A stretch of 64,000 nucleotides of DNA from assembly GCA_958298945.1 (NCBI GenBank), contig OY282610.1, positions 46,631,667 to 46,695,666 of the forward strand, given 5' to 3'. Position 1 is the stretch's first letter. Every line of letters begins with the position of its first letter. The position numbers and the translations under genes are program-made. The notes below the pieces were generated by a model. That model was not told where the DNA came from. It saw only the letters and a program-made list of their open reading frames with translations, and did not search any database. Shown here in pieces: positions 1-10,765 of this stretch. This stretch comes from Atherix ibis (taxonomy: Eukaryota > Arthropoda > Insecta > Diptera > Athericidae).

Positions 1-41
1 TTCAAATGTTTTGTATTTAGTGTGAAGTACAATCGATACAA

Positions 42-1126
42 TTAAGTTCTGAATAAAACGTCATTCAAATGGCCTCCACGACTTTTTTTGGAGGAACGAA
101 TTCGGTGAACCCAATTTTCGAGCACTTTTTCCACTAAATCAAGTCGTATGTCATGAATAGCACGTTCAATATTGACTTCTAAAGCTTGAAGAGAGTCTGG
201 TTTATTGCTAAAGACCAATGACTTCAAATAACCCCACAAGAAATAGTCTAATGGTGTTAAATCACAACTTCTTGAAGGCCATTCAATGTCACAATTTCTT
301 CAAATAACCGAATCTTCAAACTTTTCTCACAATAATTCGGTTGTTGCACGTGCTGTGTGGCACGTAGCACCGTCTGGTTGGAACCAGATGTTGTCAAGAT
401 AAACTTCTTTCAATTTCGGCCATAAAAAGTTGGTTATCATCGATCTATACCGCTCTCCATTGACAGTAACGGTGTTACCAGCTTCATTTCGAAAAAAGTA
501 CGGACCGATGATTCCACCAGACCAAAAACCACACTAAACTGTCAATTTAGTGAATGTAATGGGTGTTCATGAATAATTTGTAGATTTTCTCCGCACCAGA
601 ATCGATAGTTTTGTTTATTTACCGCACCACTCAGATGAAAGTGCGCCTCATCGGAGAAGATGAGTTTCTTAAAAATATCGTTATCATTTTCAAGTTGTTC
701 CAAGACAAAATCAGCAAATTCACGACGTTTACGGTGGTCTAATGGCTTCAGTTCTTGGGTGATAACAATTTTATACAGATGCAAGCCCAAATCCTCTCTC
801 AAAATCCGCTAGGTTATGGTTTGAGACAGTCCCATTTCTTGAGAACGTCTTGGAAACAATAAATTGCGGTCTTCAGCAACACTTGCCTGAACGACAACAA
901 TATTTTCATTACTCCGAGCGGTTCTATGTTTTATTGGCACTTGAACATTATGTAAAGAAAATGTACGCTCGAAATTTTTAACAATTCGACGCATAGCGAG
1001 CACAGTTGGACGATTATTACGACCATAAAATGGCAAAAGCGTACGAAAAGTTGCAATTGGGGAACGATTATTTTGATAATAAAATTGAATAATTTGTAAA
1101 CGTTGTTCTTGCGTATATCTCTTCAT
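42..1126 (-). pseudogene. Decayed DD41D mariner-like transposase
   Basis: Tc1/mariner-type transposase, the enzyme that cuts and pastes its own element, now broken. The start at 1126 gives MKRYTQEQR, the N-terminal helix-turn-helix of the DUF4817-type family. Read through frame changes near 805 and 540, the catalytic positions remain visible: SDEAHF (Asp 1), PDGATCHT (Asp 2) and TPLDYFLWG (Asp 3). There are 41 codons between Asp 2 and Asp 3, the DD41D spacing of rosa-like mariners. Two in-frame stops lie between Asp 2 and Asp 3 (about 280-320). The C-terminal 65 codons (42-239) are open. I could not delimit terminal repeats. The same family recurs at 13.8, 25.0, 41.2 and 62.4 kb. Family assignment is firm; the exact subfamily is an inference from spacing. 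Confidence 0.8.
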
Positions 1127-1477
1127 GATGAAATTGTAAACATTATTGAATACAATGAAAGAAAAAAGACAAATCATGACATATTACAAATGGCCGAAAC
1201 ATCACTTAGAAATCATATCACTTTTGTTGGAAAACCCTATACAATATTGGATTGTTCGGAAAGTTTTTTCCCAACAGAGGACTTAAATGTATTTTTTCAC
1301 AACCAACTTCACACTTAAGCCGCATGATCATATGTATTTTGACAGCTGACATAGCAAGGCTTGCTTGTGAAAAAATTCGATTGATTCTGCACAGTAGTTT
1401 TTGGTTGATACTCTTTTAAATTTGAAAAGTAAATAACAGCATTTTCGGCATACCATATTTTACTTTTTTACTTTAGG

Positions 1478-2045
1478 AGCTGATGAAGACACAATAAAGG
1501 CATTAATTGATGCAAACAGGCGAATAATAAATCATGAGATCGCTGAGAGATTAAATTTATCGAATTCGAACGTTCATGATCATTTGAAACGGATAGGTTT
1601 AATCTCAAAGCTCGGCATATGGGTTCCTCATCTTTTTACGGAAAAAAATTTGTGCAGTCGCAATGACGTTTGTGATTTGCTTCTCAAACGCCAAGAAAAT
1701 GATTCAATTTTGAAGCGTATCATCACTGGGGATAAGAAATGAGTTGTTTACAACAATATTAAGCGCAAAAGGTCCTGGAATAGAAAAGATAAACCGGGTC
1801 AAAGCACTTCGAAAGCCAATATTCATCAAAAAAAGGTTATGCTATCTGTTTGGTAGGATTTCAAAGGAATCGTTTATTTTGAGTTTCTACTGAGCAACAC
1901 AACGATCAATTCTAAAGTGTACTGTCATCAGTTGGACAAATTGAATGATTCACTTAAAAAAAAAAGGCCAGAATAAAATATTAATTCACTATAAAAAGAA
2001 AATCGTCTTTCATAAAAAAAAAAATTACTTTCTAAACAACCCAAT
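1478..2045 (+). pseudogene. Mariner transposase fragment (mellifera-like)
   Basis: Fragment of a DD34D mariner transposase from the second HTH motif to past the first catalytic block. Visible pieces are an IALIDANRRI-like stretch, HEIAERLNLS, WVPHLF, ITGDKK followed by a stop where Trp is expected, and KVMLSVW followed by another stop at a Trp position. It then degrades into A-rich sequence near 1950-2030. The N-terminus and the Asp 2/Asp 3 part are not recognisable. It lies head to head with the DD41D copy at 42-1126, and no element ends are seen. It resembles the copy at 62.8-64 kb in motif order but is much more decayed. Confidence 0.75.
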
Positions 2046-2460
2046 ATATGCCGGGTCTGACTGGGTATTTGGGAGGTTACGATGATCCTCTGATCATAGT
2101 CAGTTGCCCGTGGCTGTCTAGAACTGGTATTGAGTACTATTGTACATTTTAATTACATCTGCGCACATCCGTCTTTTTAATATAATATATTATTATTAAT
2201 ACAACAACGCTAATTTTCCTGTACCAATCGTTTCGGGTTGGTTTTCAATTCTCAAATTCATTTGAGAGGAGAAGAATCCTGCGATCATTCAGTTTTCTTT
2301 TTATGTTTAAGAAAAGAAAACGCCAATCCTCGAGTTTTTATTTTGTATTTGGGAAAATTATATATGATGATAAGTTCTAACGACGAAATTTATAAACACT
2401 ATTGAAGTTTATGAATATCTAATAGTACTTTATAGATCACATATGCTTGACCACAAGGAA

Positions 2461-5290
2461 CTATAGTACTTCCTACTTTGGAAAAAGTCTTAGTGGCCAT
2501 GAAAAAACTAAATATTAAGTATACACCCAACTCGGATAATTTTCAGGCAGAGCTTATAAAATCAGGTCTGAAACCGTACGTTCTATCCAAAATAGAGTCA
2601 TACCAATGTAATTTTAGACCAGGACGATCACCAACTAACCACATTTTGACGGTTATGATAGTTCCTGCAGAAAACCCGAGAATTTTAAATTAACACTCAT
2701 CATCGGTTTGTTGAGAGACCTGATGATAACGTTGGGAGAGTTGAACGCTTCAGGACAATGGCAGAACTTGGTATCCTTACGATACAGATCAGTATACACA
2801 GAAGGTTGGTGGTAGAATCTTGCTAAGTTTTAGTTTTCGTACAATTCATGGCGTTGTGCGCCAAGCCGAGCTACTAATATTCTATTCAAACTAGAATAAG
2901 ATACGACTATTAAGATAAATATTACTTTGCAGTTGTTAAGAAGTTCGTTTCTTTATGGTTTTAAATAGACTTCCAGCAGAGAAGCCTGGGCGATACCAAA
3001 CGGGTGTGTGAAATCGAACAATATAGGGAGTAACTGCACCAGATGCGGAAGTTTTACCTAGCCGTGAGCTGGATGAGATGATTTACACCATGATGCTCAT
3101 AATGCCAAAGCAAAGATGGTGATCTTATTTTCGACAGAGAGACTTTCACTCCAAGAGAGACCTTTACCCTATCCCAAAGTGGCTTTTACTTCAGGGAAAT
3201 CAGCAAAAGGAGAGGCTTTTACTCCAGGAGATAGCTTTATCCCATCCCAGAGAGGCTTTTACTCCAGAAAAATTAGCAAAAAGAGAGGCTTTTACTTCAG
3301 GAGAGAGCTTTACCCCATCCCAAAGAGACTTTTACTCCAAGAGAGACCTTTATCCTATCCCAAAGAGGCTTTTACTTCAGGGAAATCAGCAAAAGGAGAG
3401 GCTTTTACTCCAGGAGATAGCTTTATCCCATCCCAGAGAGGCTTTTACTCCAGAAAAATTAGCAAAAAGAGAGGCTTTTACTTCAGGAGAGAGCTTTACC
3501 CCATCCCAAAGAGACTTTTACTCCAGGAAAATCAGCAAAAGGAGAAGCTTTTACTCCAAGAGAGACCTTTATCCCATCCCAAAGATGCTTTAACTTCAGG
3601 GAAATCAGCAAAAGGAGAGGCTTTTACTCCAAGAGAGACCTTTACCCCATTCCAAAGAGGCTTTTACTCCAAGGAAATCAGCAACAGATCAGACTACTCT
3701 CCGCCGCAGTCGATGAAAAAACTGTTGATTTTTGGTCTCCGTGTTTAAAACCGTTTATGATAGCATAGTCAGGGTAAAACTTTTCACTACCATGAACGAT
3801 ATTGGCACCTCAGAAAAATTAATTAGGCTGCGTTATCACTTTCAAAGCTTTTTAATATCCATAATAGTCTCCGACAAGGAGACGCACTTTGGTGCATTCT
3901 CTCTAATCTGGTGCTAGAAAAAGTGATCCGTTTAGCATACGCCGACGACATCGACATTATGTGTTGATCAGAAAGAGCTGTACGAGAGGCTTCTAAATAA
4001 ATGCAAAACAAAGAACATGGTGGTAGCATTGGTGTCGAAGACAAGACCAATTAACACTAGTCTCATACAGATACGAGATCATATCTTCGAAAGAGTTCAA
4101 TTATTTTCCTATGTGCGGTCAAGGGTACGCTCTACCTGCGTTTGTCCACACACAACTTCTGTGTGATCATAGAGACGGACATTTTTACAATATTCTTCTT
4201 TCAAAACACTAACCGTCACGATTTAGCTAAGCATATGTGTGGATTAAAATAGGTAAATCGATGGAACTGCACCTCAGACTGCGCTCTAGCTGGCTGCTTC
4301 ACATTTAAAAACTACAGCCACCTCGAAGCCTACGCCAAAAGCCAGAACCCATTCTTGGTAGTCTTTAGGGTATTGACAATGTTAAACGGATCCGCCGAAA
4401 AATGGGGAGCCCTGACCCCGAGTTCGCTTTTAAAACAGACAACTCTGAATTTGTTCACACCCCTAAAGCACTGTTAGGCTTTTTTTTTTTGTACCATGCA
4501 CCATGCTCCCCATTGGGGGAATGGTATGAATTGCATCCGCAAAATCACATTATGCCAATCAACCTCTTGCGTTTTTCGATTATTATTTTTCGCTCATATT
4601 TATTTATTTCTCTTGTGATTTTTCCTCTTGTTTTACTCCATTTTTATTTTTAGGCATTTTTATGTTGAGTAGTATAACATGAATTGCATCTGCAAAACTT
4701 TCTCATGATGGCACGGTATATCCAATGTCGTATATCTACTTTTGCCCCTTGTTAGCTACTTGCTATCATTGGGATGATAAGCTGATACGTACTTAATATC
4801 CCGCCGTGGGGGGCGGATGCAGACAATAACGACATGAAGGACGAAATCTGCGGTTGACTGCTGGTAGTCAACAGAGCCTTTTTTGGTTAGTCTCAATTAT
4901 TTCGTTCGAAAATTTTGGCCATAACATCGAAGTCTCTCCAGTCATCAACAGAAAGTTGGGTCCTCTTTTTCTGCGAAGGACTGTTGGAGCGTTCGAGAGA
5001 ACGATGCTTCAAAGAATATTTCTAGAAAAGGATAGACAATTTCGGAGCCTATTTAAGGACGAGATCCTGGAGCGTTACCGCGACCGCCCGATTTTGGATA
5101 AAATTAAGCTCAAAAGAGTGTGGTGGGCTGGGCACTTAAACAGTATGGATGAGGAAGATCCTGCCCGGAAAGTCTACAGTGGCTCCATTTATGGTCCTAG
5201 CAATGATATTAGCCAGGACACCAAAAACATACTTGGAGTGTCGAACTGAAAAACTGCGGCGCGAACCTGGGATGCCTGCAGTTCTTTAAT
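2461..5290 (+). pseudogene. RTE-type non-LTR retrotransposon remnant
   Basis: Scattered pieces of one reverse transcriptase reading left to right. 2478-2693 carries the finger region (motifs EKVLVAMKKLNIKY and CNFRPGRSPTNHI). 3733-3990 carries the palm: VYDSIVRVKLF, then out of frame a LEKVIR segment and the catalytic AYADDIDIM. 4940-5250 carries the C-terminal domain typical of RTE-like elements (ERTMLQRIF, RYRDRP, VWWAGHLNSMDEEDPARKV). The finger and palm pieces should be about 75 bp apart but are separated by about 1.04 kb that includes the 186-bp tandem repeat, so something was inserted or expanded there. There are many stops and frameshifts. The RT family is clear; the exact clade is a judgement from the C-terminal motifs. 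Confidence 0.75.
3130..3690 (+). repeat. Tandem repeat, 186-bp period, open reading frame
   Basis: The block CAGCAAAAGGAGAGGC at 3201 recurs at 3387, giving a period of 186 bp (62 codons). Inside each unit a shorter motif, GAGGCTTTTACT(C/T)C, recurs every 25-35 bp, so the unit itself grew from a small minisatellite. Because 186 is a multiple of three, a 210-codon frame (3116-3748) stays open and encodes repeated blocks such as KEAFTSGKSAKGEAFTPGD. I see no sign that this is a real protein. It sits inside a dead retrotransposon. Confidence 0.85.
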
Positions 5291-5404
5291 TCAGCAGGCC
5301 TAGACCGTACCTCGGTTGTCGGGCCGGAGTTGTAACTTGAAATAATTACCAACTTCCAATAGACGTCCAAAAATAATTAGTGCGGAAAAACATCGAAGAA
5401 TTCT

Positions 5405-5640
5405 GCTCGGTAATACAGCCTAATTTAGCTTGAGCAAGATTTATGGCTCCATTTGTGAAGATGGAAACTGGAGAATAAGCTATAACGATGAGCTGTGCGG
5501 AAAATTGATGTTGAAGAACTTTTACAAAAAGCTAATGACGTCCTCGTTGAAAGGTTACGATGGCTAAGACTCCGTTTAAAAGAATCTTCTCTGGAAACGC
5601 AATTGGCAATCATACAAAGAATATAACATCCTATAAGTGG
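5405..5640 (+). pseudogene. Second RTE C-terminal fragment
   Basis: A short, separate copy of the RTE-like C-terminal region. The translation KIYGSICEDGNWRISYNDEL is the block that precedes the WAGH motif in this family, and the next frame gives MTSSLKGYDG before stops. It lies about 120 bp beyond the first RTE remnant. It could be a second insertion or a duplicated tail. Confidence 0.6.
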
Positions 5641-6059
5641 CAAAGCCGGATTGAACTGGATCTAAATATAGTACATGTCAGCAATTAGAGTGAAAAAGCT
5701 ATCAACAGAACAATTTAACGAACTCTTCCTGACAAGTACCAAACCCACAAAGCGTTGTGGTGCCATTTAATAATAATAATAATCCATCTAAAATAAATAT
5801 GATTCCAATATTGTTAATTGAATAAATAAAATTATTATTAAATAAACCATAAAACTTTGGGTTTTTAAAGCAACAACAAAAAAATTGCGTTGATATCAAA
5901 ATTAAAAATTAGAATTTTTATATTTTGTCTTAAGAAAAAAATAATTGTGTGGACAAAAAAAATACACTCGAAAAATTGGATATTGTTACCATAAAAAAAA
6001 AAAACTAAAAATATTATATTTCACTTTTGAAGAATCAAAGAATTCAATAATGAGTCAAT

Positions 6060-8040
6060 CAGCAGATACCTCAATGACCTAGCAGCTAATGAAAAGTCTG
6101 GTTAGTCTCTGTGGAAAGCTATCAAAAAAAAATAAAGAGACCCAAACATCAAGAGTCGCTAAAAACTAACGATGGTAAATGGATTGGTAACTATCTAGCA
6201 GAAGTGTTTCAACTCCTTCCGCAAAGTACTGCTATATTCTCCCTGTTAAAAGAGTAAATAACAAGGACATTTCACTGGCAACCCTTTGATAAATTAAAAA
6301 TATAATTAGTTACAACATATGTATGTGCACAGAAAGCTCCGGGAATTGATCTGATCCCTGGTCATGTCATGAAAGAACTTTGGGAAGTAGGCCTATTAAA
6401 ACTGCAGCACATTATTACCGCCTGCTTAAAGCTGAAATATGTACCCCAGTACTGGGAGATCGGTGAAGCTATCCTTGTATATAAACCAGGCAAATTACCA
6501 ACAGATATTAAATCATATCGTCTGATATCTTTATTATCCATAATGTCAAAGATCTTCCATAGATTAATATTAAATAGACTGTTACGTGATATCAAAGAAA
6601 GAAAACTCATCCCAACCCATCAGTTTGGCTTCAGAACTAAACCTTCTACTCTGGACCAGGTCCACTGAATCACTTACGAGGTTGAAAAATGTTTGAGGAC
6701 AAAATATTGCTTCGATAAAATCATGCAAATAATCGAAGTAAACCGGCATGTTAGCAATCGTAGCATTGCCCAGAAGCTAAAGATCGACCACAAAACAGTT
6801 TTAAACCATCTGCATAAAGCTCGATTAAGAAGCTCAATGTTTGGGTGCTACATGAATTGACGCAAAAAAACATGATGGATCAAATTTCCATCTACGGAGT
6901 TTTGGCCAAACGGAACGAAATCGACCCATTTCGTAAACTGAGTGGTGACTGGGGATGAGAAATGGGTCACATATGACAATATTGTGCGAAAACGATCGTG
7001 GTCAAAGAGCGGTGAAGCGGCTCAAAAGGTGGCCAAACCAGGACTAACGGCCAGGAAGGTTTTACTGTAAATTTGATGAGACTGGAAAGAAAACATCTAC
7101 TATGAGCTGTTTCCAAATGACCAAACACCAAATTCAGGCCTCTACTGTCAACAATTGGCCCGTTTGAAGCTAGCGATTGACCAGAAGCCGCCACAATTGG
7201 GCAACAGGAGAGATGTTATGTTCCATCAGGACCTCGCCAAAAACTCCGGCAGCTTGATAAATAAGAAATTGCCATCAATAAAAGATTGTGAAAATCGCTT
7301 GGTCGTGTTTTTCGCCAATTGGGACCAGGGATGAGAAATGGGTAATATACGACAAAATTGTGCGAATATTACAGAGAGGAAATTTCGAGTTAGATACGGA
7401 AACGAATACTTAGACCTAAAGAAAATTAAGGCTGTATACCAGAGACATTCCACAACAAAACGACGCTTTTTAGACACGTTTACAGATGCTACCACAATAA
7501 TAACAACAGACACGTGCCTAATAATTGGACTAATCTCTGACGTATAAAGCTAAATGAAACAAAATCAACCCACATCATTTTTACGTATAGAAAAAAAAAT
7601 CCTATTGGTTTCTCTATCAATGGTCAAACTATACCATACGCAAATACAGCCAGGTACGTATGGATGACTCTAGATGCTAAACTTAGGTGGAAAGAGCATT
7701 TTAAAATGAAGCAAGAATAGCTCAACATCAAATATAGAAAATACTATTGACTGTTAAGATGAGACTCCGACCTGGCAGTACAAAATAAATTTCTCATCTA
7801 CAAGCAAATATTGAAGCCGGTATACAGTTATGGTATCCAGCTATGTGGCTGCAGAAGCAAATCGAATATTCTAATAATTCAAACATTCCAAAAGAAAAAT
7901 CTTCAAGCAGCTGAAGAAATAAAAATGAAAGTAGGTCAGCCTACAAGAGAATCCTGAGATTGAAATGGTCCTTGTTGTAAGGAACAACATACATCAACTA
8001 AAGAGGACTAAGCTCCACGAATTAATTAGTACGGTTACCA
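6060..8040 (+). pseudogene. Jockey-type retrotransposon remnant with nested mariner
   Basis: Jockey reverse transcriptase in two pieces. 6060-6670 holds the region before the palm: RYLNDLAANEKSG, then KAPGIDLIPG, AILVYKPGK, YRLISLLSIMSKIFHRLIL, and HQFGFRTKPST at the end of the open stretch. 7540-8040 resumes after the palm: KSTHIIFTYRKKNPIGFSIN, LDAKLRWKEH, LIYKQILKPVYSYGIQL, then decays. The gap is occupied by mariner DNA (6715-7360), so the YADD-containing segment is missing or replaced. There are numerous stops. Jockey RTs act by target-primed reverse transcription; this copy cannot. Confidence 0.8.
6715..7360 (+). pseudogene. Nested mariner fragment, internally rearranged
   Basis: Mariner transposase pieces lie between the two Jockey halves. 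They are NRHVSNRSIAQKLKIDHKTV (HTH), VTGDEKWVTYDNIVRKRSW (Asp 1), KPGLTARKVLL, QTPNSGLYCQQLARLKLAI and RRDVMFHQD (Asp 2). The tail piece DCENRLVVFFANW follows almost at once, with the Asp 3 block deleted. After the tail, at 7318-7358, the Asp 1 block appears again (RDEKWVIYDKIVR), so either two copies or an internal duplication is present. No terminal repeats are visible. Confidence 0.75.
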
Positions 8041-8277
8041 ATGCTAAGGCAATTTATCTTCTACACAATTGACCTTAACCAAGTTCCAAAAGCGATCATT
8101 AATATTGGTCATAAGAAGAGTCCCACACTACTAGGCGTAAGAGGTATACCATATTTTCAAGTGTATTTTGAGATTGTCACCTATCCGTTTAAGAAAAAAA
8201 CTTCACTTTTGAATTTTGCAGTTTTTTTTGTTGATAATTTTACAAAATATGTTACGACGTAACATGGCTCTGGTGTG

Positions 8278-8345
8278 TTCTAGAAGATTCGAGGAAAGCG
8301 GTTCTAGAGAGTTCCAGAAAATTCGATTCTAAAAATTCTGTAGAA
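8278..8345. promoter_or_regulatory. Heat-shock element array
   Basis: Two runs of alternating TTC/GAA modules with exact 5-bp spacing. The first is TTC 8278, GAA 8283, TTC 8288, GGA 8293. The second is TTC 8302, GAG 8307, TTC 8312, GAA 8317, TTC 8322, followed by looser TTC and GAA copies to 8345. Three perfect modules in a row define a strong binding site for trimeric heat-shock factor, and both runs contain three. A weak TATA-like ACAAATAC follows at 8361, on the plus strand. The mariner left end lies at 8380, where a start site would be expected. No heat-shock protein frame is found on either side. Confidence 0.6.
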
Positions 8346-8379
8346 GCACGCCAGAGCAGTACAAATACGAATTGAAGTA

Positions 8380-9650
8380 CGAGGGTCGTTCAATAAGTCC
8401 TTAGAAAAAGATGGAAAAAAACTGTTTTTTTAAAAAAAAAAATTTATTTTTCAACATAAGCTCCTATTAGCTCTATACACTTTTCCAACCGTTTTTCCAA
8501 AATTTTTATCCCGTTCAAAAAATAGGATTTCGGAAGTTCTGCAAAATACTCATCCGTTTGAGCAATGACGTCCTCGTTGGAAGTGAACCGTCGTCCGCCA
8601 AGCCATTCCTTCAGATTGGGGAAAAGAAAATAGTCACTCGGGGCCAAATCTGGTGAATAAGCGGGATGCTGCAACAATTCCATTCTCAAATCCACAATTT
8701 TGGCTATGGAAACAGCGCAGGTGTGCACACGCACATTGTCCTGATGCAAGAGGATTTTTTTCTTCTTCAGATGGGGGCGTTTCTCTTTGATTTCCTCGAT
8801 CATCCATTGCAATAACGACGCGTAATACGCTCCTGTTACTGTTTTTCCTTTTTCCAAGTAGTCGATAAAAATGATGCCCCGCGAATCCCAAAAGACCGTG
8901 GCCATCACCTTGCCGGCCGATGGCATAGTTTTTGCCTTCTTCGGAGCCCGTTCACCCTTGAAAATCCACTGTGATGACTGTCTCTTCGTTTCTGGAGTGT
9001 AGTAGTGTATCCAGGTTTCGTCCACAGTGACATATCGACGAAGGAATTCGGCAGAATTGCGATGAAAGAGTGCCAACATAGCCTCAGAGTCCACTGCACG
9101 ATTGCGCTTATTCTCCTCTGAGAGCAAACGCGGCACCCATCTTGCCGAAATTTTTTTCACAGACAATTTTTCATGCAAAATTGCAGCGACTGTACCTTGT
9201 GATATGCCCGTGGCCTCAACTAATTCGCGCACTTTAATTCGCCGATCGTTCAAAATCAGATCGTGGATTTTGTCGATGATTTCAGGAGTAGACACCTCAA
9301 GTGGGCGTCCTGAACGATGTTCATCTTTTGTGGATGAACGGCCACGTTTAAATTCATTCACCCAATTGTAAACCGTCGGAAACACAGGTGAAGATGTGCC
9401 ATGAACTGCATTCAACTCGGCTTTGATTTCTTTCGGGCTTAAGCCTTTCAAATGAAGATGTTTGATGACAGCCCTAAACTCGCTTTTTTCCATTGTTATG
9501 CACAAATAAATGTCGTTAACTTTAATCGATGATAGAAATTGACCTACGCTATGGATCGAGCTGAAATTTTGACAGCTTTCCTCTCGATAATGCTACTTAC
9601 AAAAAAAATCTTTATCGACACTACGAGAGCGATCTACGAGTAAAGTCGGG
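8380..9650 (-). mobile_element. Mariner element with intact transposase frame
   Basis: The left end is clear: TA at 8378-8379, then the terminal sequence CGAGGGTCGTTCAATAAGTC at 8380. It closely matches the terminal repeat of the mariner at 30746. The right end should lie near 9650, judging by the distance from start codon to end in the related element. Only a degraded candidate (TTATCGACACTACGAG near 9612-9627) is seen there, so the right boundary is approximate. The element lies directly after the heat-shock-element array. Confidence 0.75.
8444..9493 (-). CDS. Mariner transposase, uninterrupted
   Basis: DD34D mariner transposase of about 349 aa, the normal family length (345-350). I take the start at MEKSEFRAV (9493); a Met four codons upstream would give 353 aa. 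Domains in order: a first HTH with HLKGLSPKEIKAEL, then VYNWVNEFKRG; a second HTH with IKVRELVEATGISQGTV; the linker motif WVPRLLSEENKRNR. The catalytic domain has Asp 1 in VTVDETWIHYY, Asp 2 in LLHQDNVRVHT and Asp 3 in YSPDLAPSDYFLFPN, with 34 residues between the last two. The C-terminus ends in GAYVEK. The gene has no stop or frameshift, unlike every other transposase here. The missing or eroded right terminal repeat suggests the copy itself may not move, though its protein could act on others. Confidence 0.93.
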   Translation of the reverse strand: MEKSEFRAVIKHLHLKGLSPKEIKAELNAVHGTSSPVFPTVYNWVNEFKRGRSSTKDEHRSGRPLEVSTPEIIDKIHDLILNDRRIKVRELVEATGISQGTVAAILHEKLSVKKISARWVPRLLSEENKRNRAVDSEAMLALFHRNSAEFLRRYVTVDETWIHYYTPETKRQSSQWIFKGERAPKKAKTMPSAGKVMATVFWDSRGIIFIDYLEKGKTVTGAYYASLLQWMIEEIKEKRPHLKKKKILLHQDNVRVHTCAVSIAKIVDLRMELLQHPAYSPDLAPSDYFLFPNLKEWLGGRRFTSNEDVIAQTDEYFAELPKSYFLNGIKILEKRLEKCIELIGAYVEK

Positions 9651-9659
9651 AAGTGTAAA

Positions 9660-10480
9660 CGCGAAAAACGCCATTTAAGCGATCGGTTGATTAAGTTAGA
9701 TCGTAGAAATACAGTTCGAAGTGCAAAAACAGCTAGAAGATTTAACTAGGATTCAAACGTCCTAAACAAACAAATACTTGTGTTTATTATCATCAATAAC
9801 TCATAAAAAAAATTGCATCCATTAATCGGTGAATTTTCTAACTGGGCAAAACCATACAACGGCAACAAAGTATTAATAATTGGCGCATTAAGCAATCACA
9901 TTAGTTTTGATTTTAGTTTAATTTTTGTTTAAAAATATTTTGTGTTTAGAAATATGTAAAGACTCTTAAAAAATAAACACATACACACAAACATGAATGG
10001 ATACGAATAAATATTGTATTGTACTTACTTACTTATGGTTTGTTTATGCTGAAAATTTGTTCGATTAGGCTTTTTTACGACCTGATGATCAATATCAGCG
10101 AAATTCTCATCAACTTATATTTGCGTGAATGTATTTGTATTTTTGATGTTCAAGAAAACAGCAAAATCATTTACTGGCTCAACAACTACAATCAAAACAT
10201 CTTATCAATTTGATAACTAGTCATATTACTCGTATGTACGAGTACACATACGTGTATGGTATTTACATAAAAACCAATTTACCATTTTGGCTAGCTACGA
10301 TAGTTGACTATTACGATAATTTTGAGAAATTGATTTTTGGAATTTTTATTAAATTGTTTTTTCTCTGTTCTAATTACGCACACATTAAAAAAAAAAGTTA
10401 TAAAAAAATCTGTACAGAAATTCATGCACGCACACACCGGCAATTACTCTCGTTAACCGGCATTTCCATAAAATTGCGTC
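9660..10480. other. AT-rich noncoding stretch
   Basis: No convincing gene. The first 120 bp are less AT-rich and read like a fly 5' leader (AAGTGTAAACGCGAAAAACG, then A- and C-rich text). They could be the other side of the heat-shock promoter split by the mariner. The frames at 10019-10485 have AT-driven composition and no recognisable domain. Confidence 0.4.
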
Positions 10481-10765
10481 AATGACAAACTACTGCGGTG
10501 CAGTTGCAGCGGCGTCGCGACGTCAATGCGCAATCAATCACGTCGTCGCAACGCAGCAACGCAGCAGCACAGTCAATGACAAACTTCTGCGGTGCAGTTG
10601 CGGTGGTGCGACGTCAATGCGCTAGCAATCACGTCGTCGCAATACGGCTACGCAGCAGCACAGTCATAGACAAGCTACTGTGGTGCAGTTGCAGCGGCGT
10701 CACGACGTCAACCACGTCGTCGCAATGCGGCCACGCGTTAACACAGTCGTTGCGACGTTGTCATT
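10481..10765. repeat. GC-rich tandem repeat, ~92 bp x 3
   Basis: The phrase AATGACAAACTACTGCGGTG starts at 10481, recurs at 10575 (94 bp on) and in altered form at 10666 (91 bp on). Each unit contains GTTGCAGCGGCGTC, ACGTCGTCGCAA and GCAGCAGCACAG. The block is rich in CG dinucleotides and stands out sharply from the AT-rich surroundings. An open frame (10498-10881) runs through it on the plus strand but looks like a by-product of the repeat. Confidence 0.85.
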
